Assembly: GCA_019244745.1 (NCBI GenBank)
Contig: JAFASF010000334.1
Span: 1-51,265 of the forward strand
Length of the DNA: 51,265 nucleotides
Direction: 5' to 3'
From: Solirubrobacterales bacterium
Lineage (GTDB): Bacteria > Actinomycetota > Thermoleophilia > Solirubrobacterales > Solirubrobacteraceae
Made by a program: the position numbers and the translations under genes. The notes under the pieces were generated by a model. That model ran no database searches. It was given only the letters and a program-made list of their open reading frames with translations, and was not told where the DNA came from. Below, piece by piece: positions 34,583 through 41,868 of this stretch. Each line of letters opens with the position of its first letter. Within the stretch, counting starts at the first letter, position 1.

Positions 34583-35023
34583 ATGACGGTTCAGCGGATG
34601 GACAACGTCCTCATCGTTGTCGAGGACCTCGAGGCTGCCAAAGCGTTCTTCGCCGAACTCGGTATGGAGCTGGAAGGCGAGACGACGGTCCAGGGGCCTT
34701 GGGTGGACAGCACCGTCGGGCTCAACGACGTCCGTGCCGACATCACCATGATGCGGACCCCGGACGGCAACGGCCGGGTTGAGCTAACGAAGTTCCACAC
34801 GCCGCCGGCGGTCAGAGCCCAGCCGGAAAACGCGCCAGCGAACACGCTGGGCATACGCCGCATCATGTTCGCTGTCGACGACCTCGACGACGTCGTTGCC
34901 CGTCTGCGCACCCACGGTGCCGAACTCGTCGGCGAGATCGCGCAGTACGAGGACATCTACCGGCTCTGTTTCCTGCGTGGCCCTGAGGGCATCATCATCG
35001 GACTGGCCGAGCAGCTCAGCTGA
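34583..35023 (+). CDS. VOC (glyoxalase/bleomycin-resistance) family protein
   Basis: A 146-residue vicinal-oxygen-chelate protein with two beta-alpha-beta-beta-beta halves: MDNVLIVVEDLEAAKAFFAELGME with LTKFHTPPA, and GIRRIMFAVDDLDDVVARLRTHGAEL with FLRGPEGIIIGLAEQ. Metal ligand positions (Glu/His) are partly kept. Function could be a dioxygenase, epimerase or resistance protein. ATG 34583 lacks a clear ribosome-binding site. A broken paralogue lies at 47295-47569. Confidence 0.87.
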   Translation: MTVQRMDNVLIVVEDLEAAKAFFAELGMELEGETTVQGPWVDSTVGLNDVRADITMMRTPDGNGRVELTKFHTPPAVRAQPENAPANTLGIRRIMFAVDDLDDVVARLRTHGAELVGEIAQYEDIYRLCFLRGPEGIIIGLAEQLS

Positions 35024-35158
35024 GGGCCGCACCGCCCGAGCGCAACGGGAGAAACGAACGCGCTTCCCGGTAATGCAGGTGTGTCACCGGGGCTGCGGTG
35101 GTGCTGCGGAGCGCGAGAGCGGGGTCCGTGCGTTTGGGCGGGTGCCGCGACGCGCGCG

Positions 35159-35824
35159 CTAAGTCGGGGTGCCGGGGGTCCTGCGAAAGCGAAACGGGCA
35201 GCACGACCCGCCGGTCCCGATTGTCGTCGGCCGTTCAAACTCAAACCCGTCGCGGTCGGGGTCGATCGCGTCGATCCAGTTGGCATCGAAAGCGCAGAAC
35301 ACCGGCGTCAGCTTTTCCGCGTCGTTCGCACGCAGGACGTCGTGATAGAAGCAGCGCTCTACCTGCGAGGTGAACTGCTCGGGATCGTCCTCGGGATGGG
35401 TGAACGCAAATCCGGCGCCGAACGACTGCTGCTCACGATCCCGGGTCAGCGCGACCATCGTCGCGAACGGGTCTGTCGCCTGGTCGAGCATCGTTCTCGT
35501 GGCCGTGCGAACGAACGGCTCGAGCGGCTGCACGAATGCTGAGTGCAGGGCCGGGAGAAGCTCGCCCTCCTCATGTTGGGCAATGAGCTCCTGGTAGGCG
35601 GCCAGAACGGCGAGCGTCATCGCCAGGTTGTGGCGCGAGGGCTCATCGACCACCCGGTCCTGCTGCTGGGTCACCAGGCGCTCGTGGCGGTCTCGCAGGC
35701 GTTCCTCCAGCCCGAACTCCTCCGGGAAGCGCTCGCTCGACGCGCGGAAGAACGCGTCGATCAACATCGCCGTCTCAGCGGCCGGGTCGGGCACGTAGCC
35801 CGAGGACCTCAGACGATCGCTCAC
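35159..35824 (-). CDS. ATC-hydrolase-like protein (L-2-amino-thiazoline-4-carboxylic acid hydrolase family)
   Basis: A 221-residue protein whose C-terminal half matches the ATC hydrolase family: VERCFYHDVLRANDAEKLTPVFCAFDANWIDAIDPDRDGFEFERPTTIG read across residues 150-200, followed by GGSCCPFRF. The family includes the enzyme that opens 2-aminothiazoline-4-carboxylate on the way to cysteine. GTG 35824 is chosen because the longer frame runs into the divergent regulator gene. It is divergent from an XRE gene 58 bases away, suggesting that regulator as its controller. Confidence 0.78.
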   Translation of the reverse strand: MSDRLRSSGYVPDPAAETAMLIDAFFRASSERFPEEFGLEERLRDRHERLVTQQQDRVVDEPSRHNLAMTLAVLAAYQELIAQHEEGELLPALHSAFVQPLEPFVRTATRTMLDQATDPFATMVALTRDREQQSFGAGFAFTHPEDDPEQFTSQVERCFYHDVLRANDAEKLTPVFCAFDANWIDAIDPDRDGFEFERPTTIGTGGSCCPFRFRRTPGTPT

Positions 35825-35851
35825 GATGCGTCTTCTTCTACTACGGTAGAG

Positions 35852-35865
35852 ATGGCGTATACCAT
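35852..35865. promoter_or_regulatory. Overlapping divergent -10 elements within an imperfect palindrome
   Basis: The sequence ATGGCGTATACCAT contains TATACC (35858-35863) facing the XRE gene and TATACG (complement of 35856-35861) facing the ATC-hydrolase gene. Start sites predicted from these would give leaders of about 13 and 25 bases. The near-palindrome could be an operator for the XRE protein. Confidence 0.4.
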
Positions 35866-35882
35866 AGCGATTGGGAGAACAC

Positions 35883-36245
35883 ATGCCGACAGACTCTCTC
35901 GGGACGGCAATTCGCGCGGCACGCGCTGCACACGGCCTCTCGCTCCAGCAGGTCGCCGAACGCGCCGGCTGCTCCCCGGGATACGTACACAAGCTCGAGA
36001 TGGACCGCGTCCGCACACCCTCGCCCCGGGTCCTCGCCGGACTCGCCGAAGCGCTCGGACTTCCCTACGACCAGCTGATGGGCGCCGCTGGCTACGAGCC
36101 GCTCGCGACCGCGCCCACCCCTCCCGCGATGCCCGGCGCCATCAAGCGCTACAGCAACGCCCACATCGTCAAACTGCTCGAGGAAGTCCAGCGCGAATTG
36201 GCAGCGATCCGCGAGCTGCTCGCGACGACCATCCGCGTGCAGTAG
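35883..36245 (+). CDS. XRE-family transcriptional regulator
   Basis: A 120-residue DNA-binding protein. The HTH_3 domain spans about residues 6-60 (LGTAIRAARAAHGLSLQQVAERAGCSPGYVHKLEMDRVRTPSPRVLAGLAEALGL read in segments), with the turn at AERAGCSPGYV. A Pro-rich linker and a short C-terminal helix (HIVKLLEEVQRELAAIRELL) may dimerise. ATG 35883 follows GGGAG; an in-frame TTG at 35871 is rejected. It is divergent from the ATC-hydrolase-like gene and probably represses it. Confidence 0.88.
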   Translation: MPTDSLGTAIRAARAAHGLSLQQVAERAGCSPGYVHKLEMDRVRTPSPRVLAGLAEALGLPYDQLMGAAGYEPLATAPTPPAMPGAIKRYSNAHIVKLLEEVQRELAAIRELLATTIRVQ

Positions 36246-36276
36246 CACCAGCGTCGCCATCCGCCGTCCCCGGGGA

Positions 36277-36783
36277 TCAACGTCGGCGCGGTCCCCAGCT
36301 CCTCCCGGACAGAGGGTTCGGGTCGTGCTGCGCCTGGGTCAGACTCCGGCTCAGCCGGAGATGCCTGTCCAACCGGGCGAGGGCGTTGGGGACTCCACGC
36401 CGGTGCTCCTCGCGTAGCTCGGCGGTGAGAAGGCCTCTCTGGGTCATGGTCATGAGCGTCTTCTTGCCCCTGGCCTCGAATCTGAACTCGCTCTCGAATC
36501 TCAGCGTCGTGCCGTCCAGCCGCGTCTCGGTCGTCGAGGCCAGGATACGTCGCGGGCGGTCGATGACCTGGAACACGTGGCGATGGCGATAGAGCTCGCG
36601 GCGTGATGGCCCGAAGTCGACAGTCCACTCGCCTCCGACGCGCAGCTCGCATTGTGAGCGCACGACCCAGCCGGATTCCTGCTGGCCGTAGAGCGCCTCC
36701 TGGCCGCCGGGAGTGGTAAAGGCGTGGAATACCTCTTCAGGACTGCCGTCGATGAGTCGTGCGACCCTGACGTCGTGGCTCAT
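36277..36783 (-). CDS. AHSA1/SRPBCC-domain protein
   Basis: A 168-residue START-like protein of the Aha1 C-terminal (AHSA1) group. It begins SHDVRVARLIDGSPEEVFHAFTTP and continues with VGGEWTVDFGP, a FQVIDRPRRILASTTE strand and LRFESEFRFEARGKKTLMTMTQ. These domains bind hydrophobic ligands. The start ATG 36783 overlaps the ArsR-type gene stop by four bases; ArsR plus SRPBCC pairs are common in actinobacteria. The C-terminal 30 residues are basic and unusual. Confidence 0.87.
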   Translation of the reverse strand: MSHDVRVARLIDGSPEEVFHAFTTPGGQEALYGQQESGWVVRSQCELRVGGEWTVDFGPSRRELYRHRHVFQVIDRPRRILASTTETRLDGTTLRFESEFRFEARGKKTLMTMTQRGLLTAELREEHRRGVPNALARLDRHLRLSRSLTQAQHDPNPLSGRSWGPRRR

Positions 36784-37106
36784 CGTCGCTGCGCGTTGGT
36801 CTGTTCGACGTAGGTACCGAATCTGTCGAGCCGGGCCTGCCAGGCGTTTCGATACTCCTCGATCCATCGCGCGGCGTCCTGGAGCTGCGCCGGTCCCAGG
36901 CGGCACTCGCGCGCCCGTCCCACCTTCTCGGAGACCACGAGCTCCGCGTCCTCTAGCACTCGCACGTGCTTTTTGACGCCGTTGAGCGTCAGGCCGAACG
37001 GCTGGGCCAGCTCACCGATGGTGGCGGGATGAGCCGCGAGCAGCTCGAGGATCCCGCGGCGCGTCGGGTCTGAAAGGGCGAAGAACGTGCGATCGAGGGT
37101 TCGCAT
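36780..37106 (-). CDS. ArsR-family transcriptional repressor
   Basis: A 108-residue winged-helix regulator: DRTFFALSDPTRRGILELLAAHPATIGELAQPFGLTLNGVKKHVRVLEDAELV covers the fold, with the recognition helix in LNGVKKHVRVLE. No metal-binding CxC is present, so it probably senses something other than a metal. ATG 37106 is the family start; the longer frame crosses its own operator. It is translationally coupled to the AHSA1-domain gene. Confidence 0.92.
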   Translation of the reverse strand: MRTLDRTFFALSDPTRRGILELLAAHPATIGELAQPFGLTLNGVKKHVRVLEDAELVVSEKVGRARECRLGPAQLQDAARWIEEYRNAWQARLDRFGTYVEQTNAQRR

Positions 37107-37131
37107 ATAGTGCACCGAACAGTTCACTATA
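37106..37131. promoter_or_regulatory. Inverted-repeat operator over the ArsR start codon
   Basis: TATAGTGCAC (37106-37115) and GTTCACTATA (37122-37131) form a 10-base inverted repeat with one mismatch and a six-base centre. It begins at the ArsR ATG and lies in the divergent region with the DUF899 gene. This is the usual size and place for an autoregulatory ArsR operator; binding is inferred. Confidence 0.6.
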
Positions 37132-37310
37132 GAGCGGACGCGCGATGACAGGCCGAAGCTGGCGGCCGGGGCGGCTGTCGCTCGACGGCCTCGTCGCGCG
37201 GCCCGAGCGGCACAGGGCCAAAAGCTGGGTCCCCGCCGACGGATCCCCGGCCAGGAGCGCGAGCCGTCGCGCCGCTCAAGCGAGTACGAAATCAAAGCAG
37301 AGGAGGGCCG

Positions 37311-38009
37311 ATGAAGATCGGAACCGAGCAGGAGTGGCAAGCCGCTCGCAAGGAGCTGCTCGCGGCCGAGCGCGAGCTCGAGGAGCAGGCCCAGGGGGTC
37401 GAGAAGCAACGGCGGGAGCTGCCGTGGGTCCCCGTCGAGAAGGAGTACGGGTTCGCGACCGAGAACGGCCACAAGTCGTTTGTCGAGCTGTTCGAGGGGC
37501 GCTCACAGCTGCTCATCTACCACCTGATGTTCGGGGAGGACTGGCAGGTGGCCTGCCCCGGCTGCTCGTCGGTCGCTGACGGGCTGAGCGAGGGGATTCT
37601 CCGCCACCTGAACGACCGTGACGTCACGCTGAGCTGCATGTCGCAGGCCCCCGTCAAGAACGTCATCGCCGAGAAGGAGCGACACCGATGGACGGTGCCG
37701 TGGGTATCCGCCCACGAAGGCGAGTTCCTGTTCGACTACGAGTTCGCGTTCCGCCGGGAGGAGATGTCACACATCGTTCGCGAGGAGTACGACATGGGCC
37801 AGCTCCTCCGCGAAGCGCCGCAATGGCTGCGCGACTACCGTGAGGAGGTCGGGGCGCCGGACCTCGAGTCGGCCGTTTCCGTGAGCGCCGGGTGGAGCGT
37901 GTTCGCAATGCGGGGCAGCACTGCCTACAACACTTACCGCGTGTATCCACACTCGCGCATCATCGCGCCGCTGTTCTCGGTCCTGCTCGAGCTGCTGCCG
38001 AGAAAGTGA
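37311..38009 (+). CDS. DUF899 family thioredoxin-like protein
   Basis: A 232-residue protein of the DUF899 group. The N-terminal helix (EQEWQAARKELLAAERELEE) is followed by LPWVPVEKEYGF, the thioredoxin-like core LLIYHLMFGEDWQVACPGCSSVADG with a C-x2-C pair, and the end SAGWSVFAMRG...YNTYRVYPHSRI. The cysteine pair suggests redox function, not shown for the family. ATG 37311 follows AGGAGGG. It is divergent from the ArsR gene and probably under the same operator. Confidence 0.9.
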   Translation: MKIGTEQEWQAARKELLAAERELEEQAQGVEKQRRELPWVPVEKEYGFATENGHKSFVELFEGRSQLLIYHLMFGEDWQVACPGCSSVADGLSEGILRHLNDRDVTLSCMSQAPVKNVIAEKERHRWTVPWVSAHEGEFLFDYEFAFRREEMSHIVREEYDMGQLLREAPQWLRDYREEVGAPDLESAVSVSAGWSVFAMRGSTAYNTYRVYPHSRIIAPLFSVLLELLPRK

Positions 38010-38230
38010 GCCGACGCGAGCCCGGCAAGGCATGGGCAATCAAGCCGGGGCTGCGAGTGCCGCGCCGTGACCTACTAAAGCGGGACTGCAACTGCTCGAG
38101 GCCCAGACCGGATGTGGCAGCTCGCGCCCTCTCTCGATCTAGCTCGGGGGTTGGGGGGCGATGAGTTTGCGTCTCACACGAGGTCCTACGAACGGAACGC
38201 GCAGCTACCCGATCCGAAAATGGAGGCGCT

Positions 38231-38671
38231 TTGGAGTCGCGAACGAAGGAACCGGATTCTCAGAACTGGCAGACACTCCTAGGGAGGTGGGCGATCGACG
38301 CAAGTCATCCGATTCTCCCCGCCGACGAGATCCGAGGGGAGATGACATGCGAATGGCTCGATGGCCACCGACTTCTGATCCAACGCTCCCACTACGATCA
38401 TCCCAAGATGCCGGACGCGATCGCAGTCTTCGGCGTGATCGACCACCAGCTGTCGTCGCACTATTTCGACTCCCGGGCGGTCCACCGCGTCTTCACGGTC
38501 AGCTTCATCGGCAGGACATTGCGCTACGTACGGAACGCTGCCGGCTTCTCACAGCGCTTCACACTCACCGTGAGCAACGACGGTGACACGATGACCGGCC
38601 GGGCAGAACTCTCGCGTGACGGGACCACCTGGGAAAACGATCTCGCGATCACATACCAGCGCGTCAGATGA
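38231..38671 (+). CDS. DUF1579-like lipocalin-fold protein
   Basis: A 146-residue beta-barrel protein: LLGRWAIDASHPILPADEIRG, CEWLDGHRLLIQRSHYDHPKMPDAI, HYFDSRAVHRVFTVSF, and FSQRFTLTVSNDGDTMTGRAELSRDG in sequence, as in the DUF1579-like group of actinobacteria. Ligand unknown. It starts with TTG 38231, five bases after GGAGG; no ATG or GTG fits. The next gene starts within its stop (ATGA), so the two form an operon. Confidence 0.78.
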   Translation: MESRTKEPDSQNWQTLLGRWAIDASHPILPADEIRGEMTCEWLDGHRLLIQRSHYDHPKMPDAIAVFGVIDHQLSSHYFDSRAVHRVFTVSFIGRTLRYVRNAAGFSQRFTLTVSNDGDTMTGRAELSRDGTTWENDLAITYQRVR

Positions 38672-39198
38672 GCAGCCACACAATCCCCAGCGACCTCGAC
38701 GCGATGGCACGGCGGGTCATCGACGGCAATCACTACATGACGCTCGGCACGAGCGACCGTAATTGTCGCTGCCGGCTCTCGCCGGTCTACTACACCTGCG
38801 CCCGCTACTCGCACTTCTACTGGGTCTCCTCACCACGGGCCCAGCATTCGCGGAACATCGAGCAGCGCCCGGTAGTGAACATGGTGATCTTCGACTCCAC
38901 TGCTCCTGTCGGTGCCGCGGAAGCGGTCTACATCGCTGCCGCCGCCGTGCAGGTACCAGAGGATCAGTTGGAAGCGGTCGCCCCCGAGGCATTCCGGACG
39001 ACCGCCGGAGCGACAACGCTCACGTACGACGACCTTCGCCGCGCGTGGCTGACACCTGACGACCTCCGGCGGAGTGACCTGGCCCTTTACGTTGCGCACA
39101 TGCAGTCATGCGATGTACATGTGCCCGGCAGTCACCCCGTTCACGGGCGCGGCATCGACAGGCGCCAACCAGCCGACCCGACGTCGCCCGCCGCCTAG
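38668..39198 (+). CDS. Pyridoxamine 5'-phosphate oxidase-like (PPOX) flavoprotein
   Basis: A 176-residue split-barrel protein. The N-terminal part DAMARRVIDGNHYMTLGTSD leads to LSPVYYTCARYSHFYWVSSPRAQHSRNIEQRPVVNMVIFDS, the FMN-binding region of the PPOX family, and a C-terminal LALYVAHMQSCDVHV strand. Members oxidise or reduce small substrates using FMN or F420. ATG 38668 overlaps the preceding stop by four bases. Confidence 0.85.
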   Translation: MSSHTIPSDLDAMARRVIDGNHYMTLGTSDRNCRCRLSPVYYTCARYSHFYWVSSPRAQHSRNIEQRPVVNMVIFDSTAPVGAAEAVYIAAAAVQVPEDQLEAVAPEAFRTTAGATTLTYDDLRRAWLTPDDLRRSDLALYVAHMQSCDVHVPGSHPVHGRGIDRRQPADPTSPAA

Positions 39199-39358
39199 AT
39201 CATCGATCGCCCGCGGTCCTCGCCGTCGCCCTGAAAACGAATACATGTCCCGAATCCGGAGCCGCGGAAGTTTCGCTTCACGCGCCCCAAGCGCGCATCC
39301 CGGCGCGCGGCTCGATCCCGGTTCGGTCGGCGGCTCGAGCTGGCCTGAGGCTCCGGTG

Positions 39359-39958
39359 TTAGCCGGCTTCGCGCGAGCTGCAAGCACCCCGGCGGAGGCT
39401 CTCCTTCGACCCCGGAGCTCCCGGACCATCTGCGGCGAAGCGGCCACGACGCAGCCGTGGCCCGTCAAGCGCATCCGGCGGCGCCCGCCCCGTCGCCCGA
39501 CACCTGCTTGCCTTCGTCAGGAGGATATCGGTCGCGACGGCGACTTCCCCGCTGAGCGCGGATCTCAAGAGTGTCTCGGCCGTTGGCGGTGCCAAGACCC
39601 GGCCGGTCCGAGTTCCGAAACTCGAGTTTCCGCGCATAACGGGTTCTCGACGCGAGTGAGATATGCGCGCCGCGACAGAAGCCCGGGTCCCGGCCTTGCG
39701 GTTGCAGGTGACGGCGGCCTCGTCGCCCGGTCCTCGGCTGTCGACGAGGGGCTGAGCATCGGCAGGGTCCGGAAAGTTCTTCACGCCGTCGTCGCGCATG
39801 CATTCAGCGAACTTCACCGCCTTATCACGCCTCGAGGGCGTGTTGTTGCCGCTGCTGCTGGCGCTGCGGGTGCCGGCAGGTGCGCTCGAACCGCACGCGC
39901 TGACCAGGGCGACCACGGCGATCAGAGCGAGGGCCTCCAGCGGCCGTCGTTTACTCAC
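39359..39958 (-). CDS. Lipoprotein with an intact N-terminus and probably degenerate C-terminus
   Basis: The first 70 residues are a typical actinobacterial lipoprotein: ALIAVVALVSACGSS with the lipobox cysteine, a Ser/Thr linker, then AVKFAECMRDDGVKNFPDPAD and PLVDSRG, a motif that usually recurs in this group. After about residue 75 the frame loses family features (TCNRKAGTRASVAARISHSRREPV and Arg-rich text) though it stays open to 199 residues. A frameshift or decay is likely. Role unknown; relatives often accompany two-component systems and efflux adaptors. Confidence 0.5.
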   Translation of the reverse strand: MSKRRPLEALALIAVVALVSACGSSAPAGTRSASSSGNNTPSRRDKAVKFAECMRDDGVKNFPDPADAQPLVDSRGPGDEAAVTCNRKAGTRASVAARISHSRREPVMRGNSSFGTRTGRVLAPPTAETLLRSALSGEVAVATDILLTKASRCRATGRAPPDALDGPRLRRGRFAADGPGAPGSKESLRRGACSSREAG

Positions 39959-40095
39959 GTGTTCTCCTGCAGGTAGTGACTTCAGTGGACATCAGTGCTG
40001 GGCCGAACGGCGCGGGGGAGCGAGTAGAAGCGGGTGGCCAGGGCGCCCAGCATTTCCTGCTGGACCACCGGCCGCGGGGCGCGCAGCGATCGTGC

Positions 40096-41082
40096 TCACG
40101 GAATTGCCGGCGCGACGGAATCGACCAGCTGCTTGGCGGCCTCCCCCGCGGCGGCCAGGATCACCGACGTGTCGCTACCCTGCCCCTGCCCGAGGACCAC
40201 GCCGACCGCGGTCAGCGCGTGCCCGCCGACCGTGACATGGGTGAAGAACGCCAGGCACCCCCCGGCGGCGGAGTCAGACCCGGTCTTGCCGGCGAAGCCC
40301 TCGCCGATCAGGGGGTTGTAGTTGGTGAGCGTGCCGGCGACCGGCAGCGTCACGCTGGGCATCGAGACGATCTGGCGGAAGACCGGGAAGCGCATCGCGC
40401 GCTGGAAGACGCGCAGCTGGTCGGCGGCGGTGGACACCGTGCCCCGATCGAACCCGCTGGGGTCGGTGTAGATCGTGTGGTCCATCCCGAGCACGCGGGC
40501 CTCGGCGTTCATCTCGGCCAGGAAGCGCGTCTCGCTGCCCGCCACCTCGGCGGCGAGCATCCAGGCGATGTTGTTGCCGGAGGGGATCAGCAGCGCCTCC
40601 AGCAGCTGGCGCTCGGTCAGCTGCTCGCCGGCCTGAACCGCCACGCCCGACTGCTTCTGGGCGGCGTCCTGAGCCTCGGTCTGTGCCTGAGCTGCGGTGA
40701 TGGTGATTGTGAACCCGTCTTGTGCGTCGGTAAGCGGGTATCGCTTGAGGGTCAGGTAGGCGGTCATCACCTTTGCCAGGCTGGCGATCGGGGCCGGCTG
40801 CTCGTGCGGGCTCCCCGCCGGACGGCCGTTTCCGAGCACCAATGCCGACTGTCCCTGCTCCGGCCAGCTGACCGGCGACAGGGATGTGCGATCTTTGTCG
40901 TTGAGCGGGTGGGCCTTGCCGTTGAGCGGGTGGCGGGCTGGCGCGAACGCTGTGTAGGCCAGAAGCAGAGCGAGTGCCGCGCCGAGCAACGCGCGGCGGC
41001 GACGCCGTGCGCGGTACACGGTCCGTTGGGGACGGCGCGCTGTTGTTCGTGCAGGGTCGCTGGAGGTCACGCCGCCAGTCAA
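40096..41082 (-). CDS. D-alanyl-D-alanine carboxypeptidase (peptidase S11)
   Basis: A 328-residue penicillin-binding-type serine peptidase that trims the terminal D-Ala of peptidoglycan stems. The three motifs are SLAK (S101-K104), SGN (168-170) and KTG (266-268). An Arg-rich cytoplasmic start and one membrane helix (LLGAALALLLAYTAFA, about 32-47) anchor it facing outward. It is divergent from a response regulator 75 bases away, an arrangement like VanRS-type or CseBC-type envelope stress control. Confidence 0.92.
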   Translation of the reverse strand: MTGGVTSSDPARTTARRPQRTVYRARRRRRALLGAALALLLAYTAFAPARHPLNGKAHPLNDKDRTSLSPVSWPEQGQSALVLGNGRPAGSPHEQPAPIASLAKVMTAYLTLKRYPLTDAQDGFTITITAAQAQTEAQDAAQKQSGVAVQAGEQLTERQLLEALLIPSGNNIAWMLAAEVAGSETRFLAEMNAEARVLGMDHTIYTDPSGFDRGTVSTAADQLRVFQRAMRFPVFRQIVSMPSVTLPVAGTLTNYNPLIGEGFAGKTGSDSAAGGCLAFFTHVTVGGHALTAVGVVLGQGQGSDTSVILAAAGEAAKQLVDSVAPAIP

Positions 41083-41157
41083 GGCAGCGTGGTGTTCCCA
41101 GGATGTATGCGTTTTTCGATACGCCGAGGATATGTTCCGGCTGGCAGCATCAAGAGC

Positions 41158-41868
41158 GTGCGAGTGTTGATCGTCGAGGACGAGCCCTGCATGGCAGACG
41201 CCATCCGCGATGGCCTACGCCTGGAGGCGATCGCAGCAGACATCGCCGGTGACGGCGACACCGCGATGGGGCTGCTGAGCGTCAACGCCTACGACATCGC
41301 CGTCCTGGACCGCGACATCCCAGGCCCCTCCGGCGACGAGATCGCGAAACGCATCGTCGCCTCCGGCAGCGGCACGCCGATCCTCATGCTCACCGCGGCC
41401 GATCGGCTCGGCGACAAGGCCTCCGGGTTCGGACTCGGCGCCGATGACTACCTCACCAAGCCGTTCGAACTCCAAGAACTCGTGCTTCGTCTCAGAGCGC
41501 TCGACCGCAGGCGCGCCCACCACCGGCCACCTGTGCGCGAGATCGCAGGCCTGCGTCTCGACCCGTTCCGCCGCGAGGTCTACCGCGACGGCCGCCACGT
41601 CGCGCTCACCCGCAAGCAGTTCGCCGTGCTCGAAGTCCTCGTCGCCGCCGAAGGCGGTGTCGTCAGCGCCGAAGAGCTCCTGAAACGGGCGTGGGATGAG
41701 AACGCGGACCCGTTCACCAACGCCGTGCGCATCACGGTCTCGGCCCTGCGCAAACGCCTCGGCGAACCCGGCATCATCGCAACCGTGCCCGGCGTCGGAT
41801 ACCGCATCAGCACACAACCAGGCGCCGGGCCCGAAGGGAGGGGACCGTGGATAGAGCCTTCGGCCTGA
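41158..41868 (+). CDS. OmpR-family response regulator
   Basis: A 236-residue regulator: receiver with VEDEP, phospho-acceptor D51 in AVLDRDIPGPSGDE and K101 in LTKPFE, then a winged helix (LTRKQFAVLEVLVAAEGGVVSAEELLKRAWDE, VRITVSALRKRLGEP, VPGVGYRI). GTG 41158 starts the first beta-strand (VRVLIVEDEP); the open frame runs far upstream through the divergent gene and is ignored. The kinase gene overlaps its 3' end. The carboxypeptidase next door is the obvious candidate target. Confidence 0.93.
   Translation: MRVLIVEDEPCMADAIRDGLRLEAIAADIAGDGDTAMGLLSVNAYDIAVLDRDIPGPSGDEIAKRIVASGSGTPILMLTAADRLGDKASGFGLGADDYLTKPFELQELVLRLRALDRRRAHHRPPVREIAGLRLDPFRREVYRDGRHVALTRKQFAVLEVLVAAEGGVVSAEELLKRAWDENADPFTNAVRITVSALRKRLGEPGIIATVPGVGYRISTQPGAGPEGRGPWIEPSA

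Noticed and set aside
39976-41157. Long plus-strand extension before the second response regulator
   Set aside because: It is antisense to the D,D-carboxypeptidase gene; the regulator family start is at 41158.
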